NCBI GenBank assembly: GCA_964023275.1
Contig: OZ029927.1
Span: forward strand, 10,599,720 to 10,663,719
Direction of reading: 5' to 3'
DNA from: Norana najaformis
Lineage: Eukaryota > Annelida > Clitellata > Crassiclitellata > Hormogastridae
Length of the DNA stretch: 64,000 bases
Below, piece after piece: positions 22,948-34,900 of this stretch. Position 1 is the first letter of the stretch. Each line of letters opens with the position of its first letter. The translations under genes and the position numbers were made by a program. The notes beneath the pieces were generated by a model, which did no database searches, was not told the DNA's origin, and saw nothing but the letters and a program-made list of their open reading frames with translations.

Positions 22948-25900
22948 TTAGACGGAAGTATTCATAGTATTCATAGCAGATGGTGCAGTAGGTTCTGCCT
23001 TTTGCTTTCCAGAGTAAAGACCGATGAAAGATCCGTCCTCGTTGAACTTGGAAGCATCCTGATCTTCGTACTCTCCTAGGCTGTCTGAATCACTATCCAT
23101 TGGCTTCTCATCACTGTCCAGCGACCCTTGGCTCCGCGTGAGATTTGGGTTGTCAGATCTGCAATTGTAATTGAAGACGTAAACTCTGCTAACTTGTGAA
23201 GACCATTTATTCTCAGTCAAAATACCACATTACTTATTTGATTTCTGTTGGTTGTGTATGTCAGCCACATTTTCCCACATAAAATATGTGCTCACCTATA
23301 CTAGAACCCTTATACTACACTTTCTCAGAACCTATCAAAGGTGCTCATTGCTAAACTTAAAGTTAGAGTTTCATAAGAATGACCCATACACCCGCAGCTG
23401 AATGATGCTCAACTCACAGTCAGCAAACACATGTTAGAAACTGTTGGTCCAAAACTGTCCTAATGTGCGTGTGTTGGGTGCGAAATCATCTATGGTCTGC
23501 CCTGCTCTGGAGCATAGCCGTTTCCACAACATGCTGCCAGCCGTCTCTGTTCTGGATGTGTCTCCAGTCTATCTTCGTAGGAGGGAAACAGGCTCAAACA
23601 GCCGAACAAAATCTCAGTTGGCAGACTCGTGAACAAAGTAAAACATGACCACAGTCACAATTAGGGTTTAAAGTCTACACCATATTCTTGCTTACTTAGT
23701 TACTTGTTAGATAGTATTTACAATTAGTTTTAAGTTGCATATCATAGCTTTAATGATGTTCAGGTTTCTTTCTGGGTCTAGAGGACATGTCAGGCATCAA
23801 AGCAGTGAGCATACTGAAGTGGCTCGGATTGGGCTGCTATCATTCTGAGTAAAACAAAGATCTTCAACTTCAACTTAGTCATGAAACAGTCTTTGAGAAT
23901 ACCTAACTAGAGGAAAAGTGGAAAACTTACGGTGCCGTGTATTCGCCAAATGGTGCCTCATCAGGTGCCAAAGGTTGATGACGCCACATCTTCTCCTTTT
24001 CATAAACTAAAAACAAACCAACTTCATCTAAGACATGATTACGTTATTATTACTGTTACGTTATTTATCATCATTGGCATTACGTTATTATTACTGTTGT
24101 TGTTGTTGTCATTATTTACTGTTCCAAGTTAGGAATAAGACTGCAAAGAATCCAGTTATCTAATTAAACATGCACGAATATTATTATTTTATTTCAATCC
24201 CTGGTACAATAAATTAGGTTTGAGGTAGAGATAGAATCCTCATAAATCAGACCTTATCCTCAAAACCACTGCATCTGTGAGGAGTTTCTCTTGAATAGGA
24301 ACTATAAATTTTTAAAATTAAAATTACAGTTATTGAAATAGGTACCCTGGAAAACTGATGGTTAGACATTAAGAAATAAAAAGATACAGACTAAACTCTA
24401 GAACTATCACACAAGACATTTCTCAACTCAACCAGCAAGCAAGTGAGCAAAAGTCTGATGGCTGATTAGCTTCACGGTACTTCTGGAAATGTTTCTTTGA
24501 GAAAGTGACAGTGGAGAGACCTGAGCAAGTCTTTAATGCATAGTTGCTGAGCAACATCAATTCAGTGCTTAAACACCATTCCATTTGATCGCGTTTTTGT
24601 GTTGTTAGGATAAGAGCAACTCCAAAAAGTTTTTCTTGAAGAGGTGCAATACACATTTCCAATTCCCATTACAAATTCAATTCGTGTTTTGTATAGCAAC
24701 TGTTTTTACAGTGCATATGCTGACACTTGTGCCGCATGAGGCTGCAGTCAGCAAATAGCTGTATATGAAGAACTCCCTTTTTCAGCCTTGGCAGTACAAC
24801 AGCACTCTATAAATCATCTTAATATAATAATAATAATAATAATTATTATTATTATTATAGCAGTGCTACATAAGGATTAAGAAAACAGATGAAAAATTAC
24901 CAGGATAGACATCGCCACGTGATCGTCTGAGTATGCAGATGATGATAAGCACAAGCAGAAGCAGAGCGATGATGCACATCAGAATAATGAACCAACCAGT
25001 TGACGCCTGATGATAGACCAGTGGTGCTGAAAGATGCGTCACAACCACGACTTGGCTCAAATTACATAAACTCCATAGATATCTTACTGACAACTGCATA
25101 ATAAATGAACAACACATTACCTTATGTTACCTTCTTTTGCTGGAGTGGCTTTACTAGTGTAAATCTTGAGTGTTATGTAAAATTCACTATATTTTTCTGA
25201 GACATAAGTGATGTATTGATCGGTGGGGTAGTTCTGTTATGCATGCATGAATTTCAGAATTCTGTTGTCAGATCAGATTTTGTCAAGTCAGACTTCTTCT
25301 TCCCCTTATCTCACTTTCTCGTTCAATTCCAAACACCACCCACCATAGCCACCCGACTGTCTGCCTGCCTAATGCTTGGATCTTGACATGGAACCCCACC
25401 CTTCCTGCCTACCAATTTTGTTTTGATTGAGCGCCTGTGAATAAGCCGGTTCCCTGACTTAGCTTTCATTGGGTGCTGTAGAAATCTTGAGCTTATGATT
25501 ATGATTGCAGGATAGAATTTAAACTGGACTGTTTCCTCAGTAGGCAACCAGTATAATGAATGCACCGTGGGTGTAAAATGTCGACATTTAGGGGTCTTTC
25601 TTGTTGCTCTGGCCAGGAAATTCTGAGCCATTTGCAGCTCTGTAAAAACTCACTCTTAGTGATACCAGTGAGAAGTGAATTGTAGCAGTCGAGTCAGCTA
25701 AAAACAATGGCATTTGCTACCGAAACTAACAGTTTTACACAAGTATCTGCTTCTGAGTCTACTCACCTGTATCTGGTGCTGGTGTCTGTGGCTCAGGGCC
25801 TTCTGTAAAAATTTCAAAATATGATTTTATTTACATTTTTGGCAATAATTTAATTTTACTATCCCTGTTGACTTTGGGTTTTACGTCAAGACATACATCT

Positions 25901-28900
25901 TATAGCATGCAGTTGGAAACTTCTATCTAAGGTTACAGCAAGGAGTACACCATATACGTACACACATACATACATACATACATACGTACATACATGTAAA
26001 CATACATTGTAACTGTAATCACAAATTTATACAGCACCACTTCAAGAGAAACTTAATAGAGGTGTTCCTGACTTGACAACACAAACCATGATCAAACAGA
26101 TTAGATATACAGAAACATACATACATACATACATAAATACATATATACACACTTGTACATATTTACATACATACTATATTCAGAACCAGTATATTTTATC
26201 TGAACAACAGAAGTTATCACAGTATATCTGTTACATTATCAATAAGTCACCAAGCAGCTACAATTAAATCTGACATCAGGAATAACGTACTGCTACCTGG
26301 ACCAATGTATACAATCCAGACTTTGGATCTCGTCTCTTTGACCGTGTCATCATCTCCAGTCCCAGTGGTTGCAACGACTCGCACTTCATACTTTCCGGGC
26401 TCAAGGTCGGTGATATTGGCCCAGTTGTCATTGCTTTCGGGGTCGGGGTCAACCCGCCGCCAAACACCATCACCTGAAGCGAGATATAGGGAGATGATGA
26501 TGATGAGTTTTCTGCCCAAAGGCAGGTCCATTGGGTTTATGCCACCCGGGGATGAGATGAGTGAGGTGGTTTCCCGTTGCCTTCCTCACAGACAATTGTG
26601 AGTGAGCAACTTGTCCAAGGTCGCTATGCAGTGGCTTAAAGCAGATTCGAACCCGCGACCTTCTGGTTACGAGGCAACGACCATACCACTACACCACCGC
26701 GTCCCACTTGGTGAGATACATAATGAGATACATAATGCAAAATAGCACAACTGTATAATTACTATTCCCATAGCATCTAACAGGTGCAACATGTTCAAAG
26801 AAGCACAGTTTCATGCACTGGCCCGATTAATAACCTCAGAATGTTTACCTAATCTACCCGTATTCTGACCTAAAACATTAAAGAAATATACTGTTACTCA
26901 GTGGGACATGGTGGTGTAGTGTGCCTCGTAACTGGAGGGTCTATGGTTCGAATCTGCCTCAAGCCACTGCGTAGCAACCTTGAACAAGTTGCTCACCCAC
27001 AATTGTTTGTGAGGAAGGCAACGGGAAACCACCTCACTCATCTCATTCCCGGGTGGCATAAAGCCAATGGACCTGCATTCGAGCAGAGAACTCATCATCA
27101 TCATCATCATCACCGTTACCCAGATGGTCACTTCACTTGACCCACAGCTTGCCCGCATTTTGCACTGAAGGAAACCATTGGTCAGTTATGGGTCCGTTGA
27201 CCCGACAAACAGGGTTTTCAAGATAGGTCACTGCACAATAATTGTAGCAGAAGATATGTCTAGTGCCCTTGTTCATTAACTGACTTCATTGTCTAACTGA
27301 TTAAACTGCATTAAAAGAATTACGACAGCAGAGGTTTACGGACGGCGCAGTCAGGGATGACAAAAGAAGAGATGGGCAGACACAATTCAGCAAAACCTAA
27401 AGCTTCTCAGACTGAAGAAAGAAGATACTGGAGATAGAAACAAATGGAAAAGAAGGATTCATGTGGCTGACCCCTCCCCTAGGAGGGATTAATTCCAGCC
27501 AGATGGAAGAAGAATTGTCTAACTGATTGCCTCGGCCACTGACTGACCGAGTGATCAAACAATTGACTGCTAGAATTAGTCCCTAACTAAATCAGTGAAA
27601 TAGTGAGTTAATGAACTAAATAATGAGCAAGCCAGTGACTGGACTGAATTTCAGAAAGAATGAAAGAATGACTGAATTAACCAAATTTCAAGGTGACATA
27701 CCGCCTCTATATTCCACGTAGAAACCGCTTCCCGGGTTTTCTGGTGGCTGTTTGCCAGAGGGAATCCACGAGACATTGGCAGAGTTCTCACCACGAGTGA
27801 TTTTCCCAATCACTGGAGCATCGGGGTCTAAAACAAACACCCATACGCTCAAAACCCTAAATCTACAGGAGTCTCTCACTGGAGCATATGTTTTCACTCA
27901 TGTTTTCAAACAAATTTCTACAGAAAGTTTTATTGCACATATTTCTGTTTGTAGTTCCTTCCATCAACTGCAGGTGCAAAAATTAAAAAGGATTAGAACA
28001 ATAATCATCAGAATCATGCTGATCATCATCTTCATCATCACCTTTATAACCCTGGAGATGACTCTGTTGGTTGGGCTCAACAAGTGTGTAAGCTAAAGCT
28101 GACTTTTCAGGAATTCAAGTATTAGTTACGTACAGGTGAACTTAAACATCATTTAAGCAGGCAAAGGAGCTATAAAAATGTTCAGCTACATTACATTGCC
28201 ACCAGAGCCAGTGCAGATACTGCTATAATTATTTGCATCACCCACGCTTATTTCCCATTCATAAATGTTTAATTCAGAGTCTAAAACTTGAATGATTTTA
28301 ACCATGGATCCTTTCTCTTTCTTTTCATCGACCCACAATTCTGAGGTAAATCCATGAATTAGCACAATGTAAATATCTCATTTATAACAACATAACAATA
28401 ATAATTGCACACAGCATTATAATGCCACTGCAGATGTTCACAGACCTCAATTTAACGAGGACAGTTCCAGATGCATTTCTTGCTCCTGTACTAATTTCTT
28501 CTGCCTGAGGGATCATTTGTACCTTGGGTAAAAATCAATAACAATAATAATAGCACAAATGATACAAACTACGGCTTAACAAGAAAGGGCTGCAATTTTC
28601 ACAAGTTTTTAAGGCGTTAAGCCTGTCTTCTGCCTGCCTTACCCATAAAAGGAAGTGTCTCTCCAAACACAGTCTCCGGTTCCCCAATTCCAGCACCAGT
28701 AAACGCAGCAACTGAGATCTGGTACTTTGTGGAAAAAGCCAGGTTACGGATCTTATAAGTCAGCTGGAAAGGATTGGAAATGTTCTCCCTCAGCGTTCTG
28801 CCCACAGCAGGCGGAGCTTATCAAAACAACAGGAAATAATCGTGCTCTTACCAAAATGATGACATTATGATGATGATGATCATAATTATGATGATAAAGA

Positions 28901-31900
28901 CCACAATGATGATGATCATGATTACTGTATGATGATGACGATGATTTTCATGATTACTGTTATGGTAGCTTATCAAAACAAAAGAATATTATTATAATTA
29001 TAATTATTAATATTATACTGCATTTATAACGCACACAAGGTCAGTAAATCTGATTCTGAGGTGCAAGCAATTGTGAGTGAAGGACTTCCTCAAGGTCCCT
29101 ACACAGTATGTGTCTCCTGGGAGGCTCGAACTCGTACACTCCATGTTACATGCTGAGGGCTCTAACCAATCGGCTACTGTGCCCCAAATAATTGTGCTCT
29201 TACCAACGATGATGACACAATGATGATGATCCTGATGATAAAGACCACATTGATGAAGACCATGATGATGATAATGATTAGCATATGATGACGACAATTT
29301 TTTGACAGTTTTTTAAATGTTCAAGCTTGGTGCAGATATTATTTCTTCTGGTAGCCGGTTTCAGTGCTCTACAATGCTCTGGCTGAAGAAGAATGTTCTA
29401 ATGTCCAATCAAGATGCTTATGATCCTAATCAATTGAAGTAGGAAAAATAACACATGAAACTTAATTAGCACAAATGCAGTGCATAATCAAAATTGCAAC
29501 ACATGATTTTGATCACAACAACAACAACAACACAGAGGTTAGAGGTGAGTTTTACATCCTAATTAATGCACAAAAAATTAATTAATGATACATTTGAAGT
29601 ATTTGTAAATGGCCTTAGTGTACCAGAGGTTACTAAGTTTAAACACTGACCAACTCTATATTCAACTTCATAAGCCAAGATTGGACCACTTGCATCAACA
29701 GGAAGTTGCCATTCGACCCTCAGATGCCCTGACCCTCTTTCGATGACCTTTAGGCTTGACACTCTTCCAGGAACTTCAAAACAGACCAATCACAACTGTT
29801 AACGAGACTAATCAAAATCACTAAACAAGAACTCACACTTCTATTCTCATTTACAGTTTATCAAAACAAGAACCGGTTGGCAATTATAACTGTCAATTTA
29901 AAAAAATGAATTCCATTATTTTGTTTCATCAAATCAGATGATTTTCACTGATTGGCAAACAAATCACATAAACAGAGCATATGATTCAGTCAATAGCTTA
30001 CCTGTATTTGAATTTAACAATCAATCCCTAATCTTATCACTGCCATGATCATACACCTAATCATGATCACAGCAACAATCATTTGTCAGAATATAATCTA
30101 TACAATTATTCATCAGTACAATTATTCACTTGCTCAAAGCAATGATCATTTGCTTATCAATCAGAGCAATGATAAGTTACAAGATCAAAGCAGTGATCAT
30201 TCCCACATCATTATCAACTGTTGATCATGACTAGTGTGCTGGTCATTCACAAGAATCAATGCAATGATCATTTACTTGAAATATCAGTGCAGTGATAAGT
30301 TACATGATCATTCCCAGGCCATTATCAACTGTTGATCTTGAATTGTGTGTCGGAATTGTCGGAATGATAGTCGGGCTGATAGTCCATTGATTGAGCAAAC
30401 TGTTTATCAATGATCAATGCATTCGCAGGCTGAAGGATTGAATGATCATTGCATTGATCATTCCGACAATCGATGCATCAATCACAAGAATAAATGGAAC
30501 AAGCAACCCACCTCCCTCTGGGCTATTAAACTCGATGACGTTACTGCGATTGCTGACTTGACCCTGACTCAAGACTCGAACTGCGGCACTGATTCTCGAG
30601 TTCGGCCAGAGCTTGTTAGTGAAGCCCTTAACAGGTGAAGGGGATCGAATCACACGATGATGAGGATGATGATGACGATGACGTCGATTGGGTGCTACAG
30701 TTAGCGGTACCGTCCTATCATCCATCTCCAGAGGTGGACAGAGGTCAAAGGGCGTGTCGATTAGTACTTCCTCAGAACGAACAACGTCTGGCTCTTCAGA
30801 TCTCCAGAATTCAATCTAGAAATGCCAATCAAGGTAATGTAACTACAACTTATATAGCACCACTAAACTATACCACAAGCTTAGTGTCCAGCTAAAGGGA
30901 TCAGTTGGTTCACGGCCATCATTCTCCAGAAGATTGGAAATGGCCAAGGATGTATTATGTATCCGAACAGCTACCTTTCAAGAATCTTTCAACGGGGTTG
31001 AAAAAGGCTATCTAATAGATCAAAAAGGTGCGTCTTATGCTTGAAAATGTTTCTTATGCATCAGCCAGAACAGTTATAAATTTCAGCAGAAGATGGTAGG
31101 ATGTTAACAAGTTTGCATTTCACTTCTGCATCCAGAGGGTTTTGAATCCAGAGGTGCTATGTAAACTGACAATTCATTGTCAACCAATGCAATACTAATG
31201 CAGCGTGCCTTTGTTTCCTCATTGGATGGTACAGCACATAAAAATAAGGAGGTTAATAACAATAAATGTCCAATTACACGCATACATAACTTTCAAGGAA
31301 TGGTAGGTTTCCTGTGAAACACCCTTCATTCCCAGGACCACACTTTAGAGGACCGTTTTTCTAAACAGACCTGTATGTAATAAATGACGGATTTACCTTG
31401 TCTTACCTCAACTACACTTTAAGTACAAACAGAACAATAAGCATTAAGCGACCACCGACTGAAGCCATTATGATAACTGCCCGATAGAAGCCATTAGATT
31501 AGAATACTATCTAACCAGAGTTGGTAAATGATACCAGGAGTTCCTGATATTAAGTATATGGATATGACAAATTCAGGAATTCAGAAAAACCACTCCACTG
31601 AGTTCCTCTTGGTTTTCCTGTTTTTGGAAATTATATGGTGCCATAGTTACGGCTTATGGCTCAGGTTACCCTTCTGGCTTATTATGGCTCAGGTTACCCT
31701 TCTAACGTATTATGGCTCAGGTTACCCTTCTGGCTTATTATGGCTCAGGTTACCCTTCTGGCTTATGTCAGTTCGGCCTTTAATACAGTCAACCACAGCA
31801 TTCTAATTTGCTTCCTATCTGGTTAATTTTGAATATATATTTGGAAGTCTGCTCGACTGGCTTAACCACTTTTTACATGGGTGCATGTCCTGCACTGTCT

Positions 31901-34900
31901 TTGGGTACACTTGATCCTGCTTGGCTGCCACTCCTTTTGGCCTACTGCAGGGCTCATTCTTGGCCCAATATGGTACATTTCGCACACTGCTATTACAACA
32001 GTCCTACCCTCCTGTGCCAGCTGGTGATATCCTGGATGCCTGCACTGCCCCGCGTCTGACACTCATACTGTACAAGGTATAATGCAGCCCCAAGCTTATG
32101 TGGCTACATACAAACTCCTCAAAAGCATGGTCCTGAGGATGAAGAATCATTGAGCTGAGGCACACACACCCTCACAACAACCCAATTAGAGAAAACCTCA
32201 TTTCACTAAGCCATACATCAAAAGGACGGACAGCAGAGTTAACGAAGGTGACAGTCTAACTATTTTGCCTCCAGGAAACTGACCAGACATGAGACTAGAT
32301 TTTTCTGCACTTAATGTTTTGCAAACTAAGTAAGTACCAGCACCATTGTACTGATTAGATTTTTTTAATTGAACTGAACAGCCTTTTACTAAATCACCAA
32401 CATAGATAAAACACAATAAACAATTTACATAGCATGGCAATGCAAGAGGTATTAAATGTCAGTGTTGAGAAGGTCCCTCCAGAAAGGACATAGGTCCTGC
32501 TTATGAATAGCTTGCACTTATTACCTAAGCATATTATTGGGGGTCATAATAATACACAGTAATTAATTCTGCACAAGTACAAAGCATAACACACATGTGG
32601 CACAGAGGTCTGTCAGTAACGCGTTTGGTCAGTGATCATGTGGTTGCAGGTTCGACTCCATGTAACAACCCTGGGCAAGTTGTTTCAGCATACATGCCTC
32701 TGTCACCAAGCAGTGCAATTTGGTACTGGCGTAAGCCGAAAGTAAACGGCAAGTCCTGCGATACGCTGGCCCCGTGTCCAGGACCTTGGGATTCATCTAC
32801 TGCCAGCTTAAGGGCCAAGAAAAGGAGATGAGTGCCTCCTCTACATCCCACAGTATGTATGAAAGTAATACCACTTAACTAACATAACAGTGCAGAGAAT
32901 TCCAACATCAAGCATCAATGTCCACCCTGTACAAAACAGGTATATTCAGAAGGTACTGTTTTAAAGCATTGAAGAATAGATTAGTTAAATCACCAGATAT
33001 CCTCGAAAGAATCCTTGAATTCTTTCTGGTCGTGTATCAACTGGGTCCCACAGAAACTCTGCGTATGATCCATTCATGAGCTCACCCTGACGGAAGTTCT
33101 GTGGCACATCCCGTGGCTCTGCAGTTAGTAAGACGAACAACGCAAAACGTGAAATGACACAGCATAGAATAATGAAGGTGTTATTGCAAATCAGAACTTA
33201 ACACAGCAAACAACAACACAAACTACATTATAAATAAGTATTTCTTTCTCCTGTACTAATTTCTTGATCCTGGGGATTATATGTACCTTGAGCAAAATTT
33301 ATACCTTAGTATAAATAAATAAATGAACAAAGTTGTGCAGGTCTAAGCAGAAACGTGCAAGAAACTGCATGAAGAGTCCAAAAATTCGTTCAAAATGAAC
33401 AACTTTCTGAAGCTCTGTTGCATTGCCAATTGAAAAAATTGTTCAATAAGTAACAGAACTGCAGAAGTGATTAGATTAGACTAGACCAGACTAGATTGGG
33501 CTAGGTCAGCTAAGATCAATTTCACTGAATTATGTGAATAACGCAAGCAGAAGGCACATACTTCCCTCTCCAGAGAATGCTAGTTTCTTTTCGCCTGGCT
33601 GCAACGGAACAACACCCATGTTGTTGGCTGACTGCACAGAAATTTCGTACTGAGTGAACATAGGCTGGTCATGAATTGGGAGGCTGCTAAGCCTTGGATC
33701 CATGATCTTCTGTGTATGAACCGGTTCACTGGACTTATGCCGTTTGTAGCTCACAATGTAGTGAAAACCTTCTCCGTTTTGCTCATCTTCAGACAAAGGC
33801 TGCATAAGAATTAAGAACATCATACACTTTATAAAGTGTGCATAATACTTCTAAGAACTGCTTCAGCTGGAAGCTAACTGCTTAAGCATTAACAACATAA
33901 AGCACAGTGTAAGTTCAAGCCTCCATAAGATGGCGACTGTGTAAAGACCTCGCTTGAACAAGTCCATGACAGCCACAAGTTCTTAACCTACATTCTTGTC
34001 TATGTCATTTTGATTTGTTAATTAATGTTAATTAATTGTTTTTAGTTTATATGCAGACACTTGTGCCACATGTGGGTGCAGTCAGTGAATAACTCTACAT
34101 GTACAGTGCCCTTTTTTCGGCCCTGGCTGTTACATGGCACTATATAAATTGTCTTCTTCTTCTTCTTATTATTATTATTATTACAACTGTTAGCACTACT
34201 GAATATAGCTCATCCTTAGACATTGATACTAAATAAATATGTAACTTAATTAAACAGAAAAAAGGCTTTTTAATTTTCCTTGACAATGGTCTGTAAAATT
34301 CTTTGATAATGCTTTTTGTACAGCTCTTCTGCAACGACTATGTAAGACGCTGCAGTAATTATGTTTCTAGACCTGGAATCAACACTCAAAAGTGATGACG
34401 CAATTCAATAAAATTAAACTTAAATGGCAGTTACAACTTGAAAAGTGAGGCAGGAAACAAAAGCAAAAATTGGCTTTCAGTGGCCACTATACATAATGAC
34501 ACAGAATGGCCCGCCTTCCCAAATCACTCTCAAGTTTTGCCAACTTTTGGTTCATTCAATCCTCCACAACTCCTCAGTCTTCATCTGAGGTGCACAAAAG
34601 AAGACTTCACAAGAAGTAAATCTGTATTGTACTTAAAGCACAAACTGAAGAGCGCAAAATGCAACGAACATCCCAGACGATGACCAGCTGAGTAGGAGCT
34701 CCGAGCCTGCTGCAGACTCCTGTGGGATTTCGGTAGGGTGCCTCCTGAAGAGTATTGCACCCTTTGCCAGTCGGTCCACTTGGCTTGCTTCTCCCAAGGC
34801 TGTTGGCGGCTGTCACGTAGAAGGTGTACCTCGACCATGGACGTACTTCGACGCTGGCTGTGACTTGCTTATTCGGATGGAAATGCTCTCCGCTTCCCCG

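Larger units (their letters stand above)
22948..25802 (-). other. Nrg: L1 gene exons 21-24: linker, membrane span, cytoplasmic tail
   Basis: Exons are 25802-25767 (36 bases, linker [12 protein letters not shown]), 25026-24901 (membrane span [20 protein letters not shown] and RRSR stop-transfer), 24006-23931 ([23 protein letters not shown]) and 23158-22948 (acidic tail, FIGLY at 1287-1291, end NTMNTSV and TAA). The 23/24 junction falls where vertebrate L1 inserts the RSLE mini-exon; RSLE is absent here. Exon 21 is phase 1-1 and in frame, so it could be skipped without a shift. Confidence 0.93.

Noticed and set aside
26305-27158. Short frames reading [17 protein letters not shown] on both strands
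   Set aside because: They are the two inverted SINE S2 copies, not genes.
28801-28806. Acceptor GGGCAG for L1 exon 18
   Set aside because: It breaks the phase from exon 17 and meets a stop; the acceptor at 28818-28817 keeps frame and gives the expected APPAVGRTL join.
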